Below, piece by piece: positions 36,701 through 44,860 of a DNA stretch of 64,000 bases; the first letter of the stretch is position 1, and every line of letters starts with the position of its first letter. The position numbers were made by a program, and so were the translations under genes. The DNA is taken from NCBI GenBank assembly GCA_008921705.1, contig VFFE01007078.1, positions 1,484,507 through 1,548,506 of the forward strand, given 5' to 3'. The notes under the pieces are model-generated. The model had not been told where the DNA came from. It saw only the letters and a program-made list of their open reading frames with translations, and did no database searches. This DNA is from Burhinus oedicnemus (Eukaryota; Chordata; Aves; Charadriiformes; Burhinidae).

Positions 36701-39700
36701 TACTTTTTTAATGCTTTCTTCAAATAATTTGTTTCACTGTAGGCTTTCTTTGGCTTGCTCCACTTACCCTAAAACGCCTGCTTTGCTTCTGTGCAATTCC
36801 TTTTTTCTTTGCTTATTCTGTTATAGGCGGAACGTAAACCTATATATAATTTCCAAGTCAGCTGCCATAGGGCAATCAATTTTCCTTTCAATATGTAAGA
36901 CTTTTATGTGTTTAGTTTGTATATATTATCACAACTAAATCAGAAATAAGTTAAATAAAAATGCATTTGTTAAGAAATACCTAGTTTGAAATTACAAGCT
37001 AAACTATTACAACTCATGCAGTGTAACATCTGCTTCTGGGCATGCATTGCAAAATTTTATCATAGGGGGTAATTCATAATTATGTATGGATTTTTTTGCA
37101 GATACAAAATACCTTTTATTGTTGTTGTTATTTTTTTGGCTTAAGATCCTTGGGAACCAAATGAAATATGGATCACTCAATTTGAAGATGAAGTTTGTTT
37201 GTGGTCAGTGCTGGAGAAATGGTCAAGTTAATGAGCCAGACAGAAACAAAAAATACTGTAGTGCAAAGGCAAGACACCCGTAAGTGAGACCAAGCAGTGA
37301 AAATTTTACCATTTTGTCAGCCATTTAAAAAGTCTTCTGGGAAACTTTATTACTGCTTAGGAGAGAGTCATACAAGGAATTAAAAAAAAAAAACAACATT
37401 GAAGCAGAACACAGAATGGTAGGGATTGGAAGGGACCTTCGGAGATCATCTAGTCCAACCCCCCTGCTGAACCAGGGTCACCTAGAGCAGGTTTTTTGTT
37501 TAACTCAAAATCACGGGGGTTGGAAGGGACCTTTGGAGATCATCTAGTTCAACCCTGCTGCCGGAGCAGATTCATCTAGAGCAGTTTGCACAGGATGGCA
37601 TCCAGGCGGGTTTGGAATGTCTCTAGAGAAGGAGACTCCACCACCTCTTTGGGCAGCCTGTTCCAGTGCTCTGGCACGCTCAAAGTAAAGAGGTTTTTCC
37701 TCGTGTTGAGATGGAATTTCCTGTGTTCCAGTTTGTGCCTGTTGCCCCTTGTCCTGTCACGGGGCACCACTGTCATCTCTTTGTAGTATGTTAATAATTG
37801 GTAATATGAAACACTTCAGTGTCTGTTTGGTTGGGGTTTGTTTGTTTTTTTTTTTTAATTATCAGTTATGGTAAAGTTTCAGCAGAATTTACTTAAATCT
37901 CAAATACATGGTGAAAGCTGTATAAAGAACCTTTCCAGGCTTTCCTGGCTCTGCTTGCGTGTACGCAGTGTGTCTTTTATTAATAGTATTTTCTTTCATT
38001 GAATGCATCTGGTTTTTAGATGGACCAAAGATCGCCGTGTGGTGCTAGTAATGTCTAATGAACGTAAGAAGTGGATGACCATTCGTCCTCTTCCTGCAAA
38101 GAAACAAGTGCCTCTGCAATTTGATGTATGTTAACCTAATACTAACGTTTTAGTTAAGAAAATAGGGTAACTGGTAAATACTGGTAATTGGGCTGATTTC
38201 ATCAGTTCTGCAGAAACTCCTGTGGAGTTGGTGGGAATATGTTAATAGTGTTTCTACAGAGTTCAGCCTTAGAAAAGCACTGATCTCGCATGTTATTACT
38301 GAAACCCTTTCTCATCAGTGGAAGTTAGTAACTTTTAAAGCCATTTAACTAAGTTCTTACTATTTCCAGTAAATATTTCCAAAATAGTTTAAACATATCT
38401 GTGGTCTGGTAATCTCATAAGAGGCAAAAAGCAATCATAATACTTGTTTTCAGCAGTTTGCTTTTTCTACAATATATGAGGTTTTTATGAAATAAACATG
38501 GTTTTATTTTTCATGTGATATAAATGTCTGATTGGGAGGGGAAACATTAGCCAAGACTGGAAGAAAAAAATAAAATTCTACTATCATCCATTTTACTTTA
38601 TATTCATAAGGATTTTTTTTTTTAATTCATGTTTCAGTTGTGCAATCATATTGCTTCTGGCAAGAAATGTCAGTACGATGGAAACTGCTCATTTGCTCAC
38701 AGTCCGGAGGAAAGAGAAATGTGGACCTATATGAAGGAGAACAGCAGTAAGTAGAAGAGTAAACCTAACGTGTTGTAAATCTAACTGTTCTTCTTTTCAT
38801 TCTTGTTCCTCAATTACTTTTTAATCCACTTTCTTTCACTGTCTTTTGTAGTAAACCTTGCAGGTGCCTTTTTTTTTAAATTTGAATAAGTCCAGACTGG
38901 GTATTCAAAAAGAGTATTAAGTAAAAATAGCTGTATTATATATTTGTTGCTTGATGTGTTTTTTAACAATAAAGTAGTTTGTATCGATTTTTTTAGATGT
39001 CTTTGAAATAGTAATATTGATCCATGCAGCAATATTGTTTGGTATTTATACTCTGTATTGCCATGTGCACACACTAGGATTCTGTTACCAACATACGGGA
39101 CGAGCTATTTGTGGAAGAATTTCCCCTCTCCCTCAGTGTATTTACTGGGAATTACTATTCACTTTCTGTGAATGATAATATCATGATCTGCAAGAAAGCA
39201 GACTAAATTTACCCCAAATTGTAGCACACTTTATATTAGTACTTTGAAATTCAGATATTGATACACAGTGGCGCAGTTGTTATCTAGGGGCACAGTTGTT
39301 ATCTGTACTTTGGGTGCCTGTTCAGAAATGTGTAACATCTTACTTCCCCCTAGATAGGCAGAAATGGGTCTTGGTAAGTAGCCAGATTCACGTTCCTATT
39401 GGCTCTTATCTCTAAACTGTGTAACTGTCTACACTGTGTCCTTCCCTTTTTCATCTTACAATAGGTAGGGATTGAATTATGCTTGCAAACTCAGTCATTT
39501 ATTTAGTATTCTCAAACTCTTGCCTTAATTGCTAATTACTTATTTTAGCTTCTGCTCTCATTAGTTCAAGACTTGGAGCAGTTGTATGACATATGGCTAA
39601 AAAGTCAAAAACCAGAAAAAGGAGATGATACAGCTGCTCAGGCAAACAAAGAAAATGGGAAGCAAATTCACATGCCGACTGACTATGCTGAAGTTACAGT

Positions 39701-41758
39701 AAGTAATCATAGGTATAATTCTAAATTCACGTGTGGTTTTCTGTGGTGAGNNNNNNNNNNNNNNNNNNNNCCCCCCCCCCCCCCCGGTCAGTAACATACA
39801 TTGTTGCCCTTATTTTCTTGGTGCTTCATTAGATCATAGCTAGCTGCACTAAATGCAAACTTTAACTGACACTGTAATGCGGTTCTTCTGAATTCTCTAA
39901 AGCCAGTGGAGATCATAAACCTCAGGTGATTATTTAAATAACTATATCTGATTAGGTAAACAACAATTTACAGGCCAACATAAAGAAAACGTTTAAAATG
40001 TATTAGGAGCAGTTCTTGGCTTACAGTGTTGAATTCTCAATGTTTTTTTTTTTCAAATTCCCTGTAAAACAGGTGGATTTTCACTGTTGGATGTGTGGGA
40101 AGAACTGTAATAGTGAGAAGCAATGGCAGGGTCATATTTCTTCTGAAAAGCATAAAGAGAAGGTTTTCCACACTGAGGACGATCAAAACTGCTGGCAGTA
40201 TCGCTTTCCAACTGGATATTTTAGCATTTGTGATAGGTACGTGGTTTTTAAGATGTCAAAAATGCTGAAAAATGACAGTTCGTTGTGTAAATAATTAAGG
40301 CAGTTGTTAGTTTTGACACACATTGTTTCTAGTATTTCTTGCTTTGCATACATCTTTCAATAAGAAATTATGTAATTAACGGTATTTTAACACTGTTAGA
40401 ACTCAGGGAGTGACAAGGTGCCTAATCGTGGAACCAAATGAATTGGTTGTTTGATGTTAATAAAGGGTTGCAAGTTTATTGCAGCTGCACAAAATATTGT
40501 TGGTATTATTACAAGTTTACTTAGGCATCTGCATATTAATTCCTGTGGAACACAAGAACAGTACCTAGCTGGACAGTGATATTGGAGCTTTAAGGCAGGT
40601 AGAAATGTTAGCATCAAAACAAATCTGTTAAAATCAAGTATTTATTATTGGAAATCATTTATGAAAGGGTGGAAGAGAATTTTCAAGACCTGTTGGTTTT
40701 CCCCAGCATTGGTTGTATGTTTTGCTGCTCCTTTTAATTCTTAAATGCAGCCTGTTTACCTGACTGCAGAAGATTTTTGGTAAATCTCTTGAAAATTCTT
40801 TCCACTGTTGGAATCTTCTTGGAAGGCTAAAAACTTTGGAATCTGCATTCTGGAGTTAAAGATTCAGTTCGCTGGTACAGATACCTGTGTTACTCCATTT
40901 CAAGTAAAAGATTTTGAATGTGTTGGAGATCTTGGGAAATGGCACAGCATATATAAAGCAAGTTATTTTTTGTTTGCAGTCTTCGCATGGAAGCTTACGT
41001 GCCCCCTTTACTAAATTTTTAAGTAACGTCCTAAATGTATATGATGTCTTGAACGCTACCAGACCTTGTATATGCAGCATAAAGTGAATACAAACTTAAA
41101 TGCTTATAACTTAATACAAAAATACTAGGATAAAATAGATTCTTAAGTCATACTGAGTACTTAACCCCCAAATTTAGTTAACAAAGGGTAATTAATTAGT
41201 TGGATTTTTTTAACAGTAGTAGTTCTTTTGGTTAGTAAGTTAAATGATACAGTATTAATTTACCTGATAATTTGACCTGATGAACTGAAAGGTTTCAAGC
41301 ATGAAACATCTCAGTAAAGTAGGAGTATGAAAACCAGAAAGAGCCATCTCTTGTCCTCTATAAATACTTGACAGCTGGGAAAGGAAAATATAATCAAATG
41401 CTCAACAGAGTTAGTATTGTCCTACTTTAAAAGTAAATACTCTTCCAATATTTTTTTTTGTCCTTAATATTTTAGTGTATTTGAAAAATATGACTAGAAG
41501 AAAATACGTAGATACAATAGTGTTCATGATAATTCTCTGAAAACACTATTTGAAATCTGTCTTAACAGATATATGGCTGGTACTTGCACTGAAGGAAACA
41601 ACTGTAAATTTGCCCATGGAAACGCTGAACTACGTGAGTGGGAAGAACGAAGACAAGTTTTAAGAATGAAGCTCAGCAAAGCAAGAAAAGACCACTTGAT
41701 TGCTCCCAGTGATAATGACTTTGGAAAATATAGTTTTTTGTTTAAAGATTTAAACTAA
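18714..41758 (+). CDS. ZC3H7A: ZC3H7A, zinc finger CCCH domain-containing protein 7A (complete, 22 coding exons)
   Basis: Joining 18714-18781, 19948-19987, 20863-21060, 21608-21766, 23425-23505, 23592-23633, 24475-24505, 25014-25294, 27449-27656, 28847-28911, 29674-29866, 31588-31749, 32396-32592, 32829-32926, 33958-34139, 36534-36610, 37146-37279, 38020-38125, 38638-38746, 39565-39698, 40073-40236 and 41569-41758 gives 2919 nt, 972 residues plus stop. All introns are GT-AG and all phases agree. Length and sequence match the human protein (about 971 residues). Visible domains: TPR-like helical repeats (about 37-155); Ser/Pro-rich linker (about 183-440); a degenerate CCCH (508-528); CCCH with C636, C644, C650, H654; CCCH with C776, C785, C791, H795; C2H2 with C860, C863, H876, H882; and CCCH with C908, C916, C922, H926. 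Family knowledge: an RNA-binding protein reported to bind certain pre-microRNA apical loops; its paralogue ZC3H7B binds translation factors. The start is chosen by homology of the N-terminal MSNVSEER segment and an A at -3. Confidence 0.97.
19948..19987 (+). CDS. ZC3H7A: ZC3H7A exon 3
   Basis: A 40-nt exon encoding residues 23-36 (ends in PGTQEQYE), between TTCTAG and gtaatg. It matches the conserved linker before the TPR region. Confidence 0.93.
20863..21060 (+). CDS. ZC3H7A: ZC3H7A exon 4 (TPR region)
   Basis: Encodes residues 37-102, including [16 protein letters not shown] and the [11 protein letters not shown] helix, the first TPR-like repeat. Phase 0 at both ends, so this 66-codon exon could be skipped without a frameshift. 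Confidence 0.96.
21608..21766 (+). CDS. ZC3H7A: ZC3H7A exon 5 (TPR region)
   Basis: Encodes residues 103-155. The helical repeats [13 protein letters not shown] and [20 protein letters not shown] have the TPR spacing of small and bulky residues. Acceptor TCGTAG, donor gtaggt. Confidence 0.96.
23425..23505 (+). CDS. ZC3H7A: ZC3H7A exon 6
   Basis: Encodes residues 156-182 ([20 protein letters not shown]), the capping helix after the TPRs. Phase 0 at both ends. Confidence 0.95.
23592..23633 (+). CDS. ZC3H7A: ZC3H7A exon 7
   Basis: A 42-nt exon encoding 14 mostly Ser/Pro residues (183-196). It is in frame with good GCAG acceptor and gtaagg donor, but low conservation makes it the least certain exon. 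It could be skipped without changing frame. Confidence 0.75.
24475..24505 (+). CDS. ZC3H7A: ZC3H7A exon 8 (31-nt microexon)
   Basis: Encodes residues 197-206 with the conserved SVEDIE segment. Acceptor TTGCAG, donor gtgagt. Skipping it would shift the frame. Confidence 0.88.
25014..25294 (+). CDS. ZC3H7A: ZC3H7A exon 9
   Basis: Encodes residues 207-300. It matches the human block [10 protein letters not shown] and the acidic [10 protein letters not shown] segment. The linker is Ser/Val-rich and probably disordered. Confidence 0.95.
26345..26437 (+). mobile_element. CR1 3' tail with expanded TTCTA repeat
   Basis: The GTTGGACTAAATGATCATTG and GGTCCCTTCCAACA blocks are a plus-strand CR1 3' end. 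A degenerate run of ATTCT/TTCTA units follows from about 26384 to 26437, longer than the usual two or three tail octamers. Confidence 0.75.
26796..27050 (+). mobile_element. CR1 LINE 3'-end fragment (copy 1 of a near-identical pair)
   Basis: Recognised by 'gaggtttaggctagacatta', the [23 protein letters not shown] segment and the ATTCTATGATTCTATG tail. It is 5'-truncated and in the same orientation as the gene. A second copy at 27671 is nearly identical over about 200 bases. Confidence 0.9.
27449..27656 (+). CDS. ZC3H7A: ZC3H7A exon 10
   Basis: Encodes residues 301-369 plus one base. The conserved block is [17 protein letters not shown]. The donor is AGAG|gtaaga, and a CR1 fragment begins 14 bases after it. 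Confidence 0.94.
27671..27873 (+). mobile_element. CR1 LINE 3'-end fragment (copy 2), 14 bp after exon 10 donor
   Basis: By eye it differs from the copy at 26796 at about seven positions plus one inserted G. Its homology begins at 'tttttcactg', 14 bases into intron 10. Confidence 0.9.
28847..28911 (+). CDS. ZC3H7A: ZC3H7A exon 11
   Basis: A 65-nt exon encoding residues 370-391, Ser/Thr/Asn-rich ([17 protein letters not shown]). The match to the human linker DLSTSTSREGTPLNNSN supports the call. Confidence 0.92.
29674..29866 (+). CDS. ZC3H7A: ZC3H7A exon 12
   Basis: Encodes residues 392-455. It ends in the conserved [18 protein letters not shown], a Cys-x2-Cys start of an additional zinc-binding module. 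Confidence 0.95.
31588..31749 (+). CDS. ZC3H7A: ZC3H7A exon 13
   Basis: Encodes residues 456-509, with [14 protein letters not shown] and [12 protein letters not shown]. It ends at the first Cys (508) of the degenerate CCCH finger. Confidence 0.97.
32396..32592 (+). CDS. ZC3H7A: ZC3H7A exon 14
   Basis: Encodes residues 510-575. It completes the degenerate finger C508-x8-C517-x5-C523-x3-Y527, where Tyr stands in the His position and is followed by C528. The [18 protein letters not shown] block is very conserved. Confidence 0.97.
32829..32926 (+). CDS. ZC3H7A: ZC3H7A exon 15
   Basis: Encodes residues 576-607 plus two bases ([17 protein letters not shown]). The donor is AACAA|gtatgt. Confidence 0.95.
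33958..34139 (+). CDS. ZC3H7A: ZC3H7A exon 16 (CCCH finger)
   Basis: Encodes residues 608-668 and contains a canonical C636-x7-C644-x5-C650-x3-H654 finger followed by [11 protein letters not shown]. Confidence 0.97.
34826..35235 (-). mobile_element. CR1 LINE 3'-end fragment
   Basis: An inverted CR1 3' end with 'gttggaaaggacc' and 'atcatctagtccaactcccc', continuing into the coding part of the element. On the minus strand, 34907-35134 reads as the C-terminus of the CR1 reverse-transcriptase ORF ([27 protein letters not shown]). The element is 5'-truncated and dead. Confidence 0.93.
34907..35134 (-). pseudogene. CR1 ORF2 C-terminal remnant
   Basis: 75 uninterrupted codons encoding the end of the CR1 ORF2 protein, recognised by [16 protein letters not shown] and [16 protein letters not shown]. 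No endonuclease or polymerase core is present, so it has no independent function. Confidence 0.85.
36534..36610 (+). CDS. ZC3H7A: ZC3H7A exon 17
   Basis: Encodes residues 669-694 ([20 protein letters not shown] helix). Acceptor TTACAG, donor gtattt, the weakest donor in the gene. Confidence 0.93.
37146..37279 (+). CDS. ZC3H7A: ZC3H7A exon 18
   Basis: Encodes residues 695-738. A Cys-x2-Cys pair in [13 protein letters not shown] and later YCSAKARH suggest another zinc-binding module. The acceptor TTAAG is unusual (A rather than C at -3). Confidence 0.95.
37410..37492 (-). mobile_element. CR1 3'-end stub
   Basis: 'ggaagggaccttcggagatc' and 'atctagtccaacccccctgc' mark an inverted CR1 3' end that stops after about 80 bases. 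A second CR1 3' end follows in the same orientation. Confidence 0.85.
37507..37782 (-). mobile_element. CR1 LINE 3'-end fragment, tandem with the stub
   Basis: A second inverted CR1 3' end beginning GGGGGTTGGAAGGGACC and running into the ORF2 C-terminus. The minus-strand frame 37576-37776 reads [17 protein letters not shown] and [15 protein letters not shown]. Confidence 0.92.
37576..37776 (-). pseudogene. CR1 ORF2 C-terminal remnant
   Basis: 66 open codons homologous to the remnant at 34907-35134. It is part of the 5'-truncated element and not expected to be expressed. Confidence 0.85.
38020..38125 (+). CDS. ZC3H7A: ZC3H7A exon 19
   Basis: Encodes residues 739-774 (WTKDRR and [20 protein letters not shown]), matching the human protein closely. 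Confidence 0.96.
38638..38746 (+). CDS. ZC3H7A: ZC3H7A exon 20 (CCCH finger)
   Basis: Encodes residues 775-810 with a canonical C776-x8-C785-x5-C791-x3-H795 finger and the following [14 protein letters not shown] helix. Confidence 0.97.
39565..39698 (+). CDS. ZC3H7A: ZC3H7A exon 21
   Basis: Encodes residues 811-855, ending in the conserved [13 protein letters not shown]. Acceptor CATTAG, donor gtaagt. An assembly gap follows 52 bases into the next intron. Confidence 0.96.
39751..39770. other. Assembly gap (20 N) bordered by poly-C
   Basis: Twenty placeholder N in intron 21, immediately followed by 15 C (39771-39785). The flank suggests sequence dropout in a C/G homopolymer-rich tract. Confidence 0.95.
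40073..40236 (+). CDS. ZC3H7A: ZC3H7A exon 22 (C2H2 finger)
   Basis: Encodes residues 856-909. C860-x2-C863 with H876-x5-H882 is a matrin/U1C-type C2H2 finger. The exon ends with the first Cys (908) of the last CCCH finger. Confidence 0.97.
41569..41758 (+). CDS. ZC3H7A: ZC3H7A exon 23 (stop codon exon)
   Basis: Encodes residues 910-972 and TAA at 41756-41758. It completes the last CCCH (C916, C922, H926), then has a charged helix and the conserved C-terminus [13 protein letters not shown]. Confidence 0.97.
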
Positions 41759-42500
41759 TACTGAGATGACACATACATGTTACCAGCTGGAAGCATAAAC
41801 CAGAAAATTTGACAATAATCAAAAGCATGTGACAGAAAAGCTGCAGGTTTTCTGCTTTTATTGGCATATATTGTTCCTCCTGAACAGCAAAATATAGTAG
41901 ATTTAGGGGGATTGAGCAGACCTGTCTATGCTCTCATGAAACAGAGTGGTGATTAAAAAAATCTGAAGTATTACGCGCTTACTCACCTTCTGTTGGAGAG
42001 AAAGTTAGGAAATAGAAGGGGGGAAGAGGGGTTATAATGTCTAGGAAGCCCCCTTGTATCAGTCCTTCAGTTGAAAAACTTTAAGGTATCAAGGTATTAC
42101 AAAACAGAGTGTTATGGGCTAAGAAGAAAATGATGGATGAAAATTCTTCAGATCTTTTAATGGAGAGGATTTGTTTAAAACAAAGTTTGCTACTTATCTA
42201 TATGTAGGTTGCTAAAAAGGATTTTCTTATTAAAGATTTTAAACAAAATAACCATTTAACTACAATATATGTTGAATGGGTATTTTTTCTCTATTTGTAT
42301 GTTTCAATATAATTTACTGAAAAAAGGATCTTGGGAGGAAAAAATATTAATTTTTGAAAATGAAGTAGTTAAAATTCTGTTTCTTGGTCTTTGCTGTTTA
42401 AATGATGATTTTGAAAGATTACACTTGTATGTCAGTATTGTGTATTATTGTATGGACTAATGTTGCCTGTAATAAAGAGAACTTTACACAAAGCTGTTTT
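41759..42500 (+). other. ZC3H7A: ZC3H7A 3' UTR
   Basis: AT-rich untranslated end of the last exon. The cleavage site is inferred 15-30 bases after the AATAAA at 42471. Longer isoforms could use AATAAA at 42537, 43241 or 43423. Confidence 0.75.
42471..42476 (+). terminator. ZC3H7A: Poly(A) signal of ZC3H7A
   Basis: A canonical AATAAA, followed within 30 bases by a T/G-rich 'gctgttttctgcatg' that could serve as the downstream element. A second AATAAA is at 42537-42542. Confidence 0.75.
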
Positions 42501-43620
42501 CTGCATGTAGCTTCTCAGGACTGAGATTTTTGTAAAAATAAACAATGATTTGCCTATTAGCAAAAGCTTGAACACCTGTCGCTAAAAATTTACTAAGTTG
42601 GTATTTGTGTCTCTAGCTGCTTGTTTGCAGTTTTCTGTACTGTCATTAGCTCATCGCATCACTAAAATAACAAAAATGGCCAACTAACTTGCGAAGCAGA
42701 CAAGCATTTTGGAGCTGCGTGGTGCTGGGATGTGTTTTCAGCCTTTTGACTTGGGCATGAACCACCACCTCAGCTGCGAGGCGGATGGTACTTCAAATTC
42801 CATCTCCTGCAGACTACAGGAAATGGAAAAGCGTTCACAGGCTGAGATGACTTCTGACTGATGAGCCTTTTGGCTTTACAGTCGCTGGAGCTTCTCTTGC
42901 ATTTCGGCTTCTTTGCAGATGGTGCTTTCAGCTTGCTTTGTGTGTTCACATAATTATTTTTTTTTTAAAAAAAAACCCTAAGCTTCTTTCAGTCATTCAT
43001 TCAAACTACCTAAAGCTAGGTTTCTTTTTTTTTCCCCCATGACTTCCTTCTCCCTGCTCTCGAGATTATTTTTCTCTGTTACTGGGTGACCTTATGTAAT
43101 TAGAAGAGCTTTACGGATGACTTCAGTAGTTTGAATGTAGTCATTGGCCATATATTGTGTATGTAAGAAGTGTTGAACCAAAGTTCAGTGGTACCCATAC
43201 ACATGACAAGCCTGGGCGCTGTGTCCCTTTCCCTTCACAGAATAAAAGCACAACGAGTATTAAACGAACACCTTATGCTTCAGCCATAGGGGAACTTGTG
43301 AAGTGACTGTTCCTCCCAGGCGGGGCTGAAGGGCGTTTGAGTACGATGTACAGCGTGCGCACCGAGGTCACTTGGGGCTTGAAATACCACCTGCTGCAAT
43401 GCTCATTTTTTACCTTGTTTGTAATAAACTGAGCTTGAAATAGAGTACTATGGACACTGTTATTTCTGTGACAAAACCTGATTGTATCGTGTGCCTTTCT
43501 GAATTGTTTTCTCAATTTTGTGCTTTCATTGTTCAATGTAAGTGCTCTGTAAATTATTGGAAGTAACTCTAGACAAAACTAAACATGAAATCCTTGTTCT
43601 CTAAGGACGGTGTGAAATCT
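42501..43620. other. ZC3H7A-TXNDC11 intergenic spacer
   Basis: About 1.1 kb without recognisable exons. It carries two further AATAAA motifs (43241, 43423) on the + strand. The open frame at 43273-43536 (-) is not recognised and probably spurious. Confidence 0.6.
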
Positions 43621-43629
43621 TTAATGACT

Positions 43630-44860
43630 GCAGCGGGGGCTCGGTCCTGGCAGGAGCGGAGCTGTTGCTGGGCAATTATTTACTCGCTGATCCCGGCGAA
43701 GGGAATTTTAACCGTGTCCTGCACGGGCAGCGGGACACGAACAAGTTAATTCCCAACACGTTTCTCCTGCAGCCGCGCGAACGAGCGAGGCCCGCCGGCC
43801 TCACAGCGCCCCTGCCGCCCGCCGGGCCCACTCGCCCCTCAGCCTTCCCACCGGGGACCGCGCCCCGCCGCCTGTGCGCCTGCTCGGGGCGGCGCGACGT
43901 GGCGGCGACGGGTTCGCCGGCGGAGGGGGCCGCCCCGGCGCGGCTGACAGGCGGGCGGTAGGCAGACGTGTGCGAGCGGGAGCGGCCCGGTGGCCCGCGC
44001 CCCTCCCCGCCCCGGCCGGGGGTGATGTCGTTATGCGGCGGCTCCGGCCCCGCAGCTGCCCCTCGGCTGCGGCCTCGCGCTGTCCAGATGGCGCGGCGGC
44101 CCGAGCTGCTGTGCGGCGCCGCCATCGTGCTGGGCTGCGCCTTCCTCGTCGCCCTCAAAGTCACCTGCAGGTAATGGCGGGGCGGACGCGGGGCACGCGG
44201 GGCCCGGCCGAGGGAAGCGGCTGGCCGGCCGGCCGCTGCTCTTTCGGGAGGCGGTGGTACCGCGGGGGCCCGGTGCAGAGCCGCCCGCAGGGGCCCGCCC
44301 CGGGGCCTGCGGCTGCGCCGGGGGGGGGCCGCAATCCTCCCGGGGCGCGACCCCTTGTGCCCGCTCTGGCCGCGCGTCTCTATGGTCGGGCTCCGTGAGG
44401 CGGCGCGCGGGGGCCGGGTCGCGTCAGGAACGGCCGTTCCTGGGGTAGGGGACAGACCTCTTCCTCCCGGGCCCGACGGCATGCGATCCCCATGGCAACC
44501 GCGGCCGTCCTCCTGTCGTGGGAGAGCCCCGTCGCCAGCGCAGCGGTGTGGTAGCGGGGGGACAGGGGGCCCAGTGACCCTGGGCGGGCGGGGGCCGACG
44601 GGGCAGGGCGGGAGGGCCCCGCTGCCCGCGGTGATGCGGGGGTGGGGAAGAAGCGACGGTATTTTGAAGACACGCGTGTCTCCCTCGGAGGGCGTCGGGG
44701 TGCGGCGGAAGGTACGGGGGTGCGCACGCACCTGAGGGACAGGCGCTTTGTTGACAAAGCTGGTTTTCCACGTCTCCCAACTCCTGCCTCGCGTTGCCGC
44801 AGGAGGACTGAGGGGACACAGGGCTGAAACCCTTCCCTCAGCGCGCTCCGCGGGCGGCGT
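43630..44860 (+). promoter_or_regulatory. TXNDC11: CpG-island promoter of TXNDC11
   Basis: Dense CpG and G+C cover the first exon and the start of intron 1. No TATA or CCAAT box is seen just upstream. CGACGTGG at 43895-43902 differs by one base from the UPR element TGACGTGG recognised by ATF6/XBP1, which would suit an ER protein, but one near-match is weak evidence. Confidence 0.8.
44025..44170 (+). CDS. TXNDC11: TXNDC11 exon 1 (coding part)
   Basis: Residues 1-48 plus two bases: the MSLCGG start, an Arg/Pro/Ala tail, then the membrane segment [17 protein letters not shown]. The donor is TGCAG|gtaatg. As I recall it, the human N-tail before the membrane segment is about 36 residues longer. 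Another in-frame ATG at 44088 (M22, with G at +4) could be used by leaky scanning. Confidence 0.88.

Larger units (their letters stand above)
37280..38019 (+). other. ZC3H7A: ZC3H7A intron 18
   Basis: Most of this 740-base intron is CR1 sequence in antisense orientation (37410-37782). The rest is AT-rich and unremarkable. Confidence 0.7.
38126..41568 (+). other. ZC3H7A: ZC3H7A introns 19-22
   Basis: AT-rich introns between the zinc-finger exons. Intron 20 carries a short direct repeat of CAGTTGTTATCT (about 39273 and 39292). Intron 21 carries an assembly gap followed by C15. No further genes or repeats are recognised. Confidence 0.6.

Noticed and set aside
39597..39797. Minus-strand frame running through the N gap
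   Set aside because: It exists only because the undetermined bases are read as open; it overlaps ZC3H7A exon 21 in antisense.
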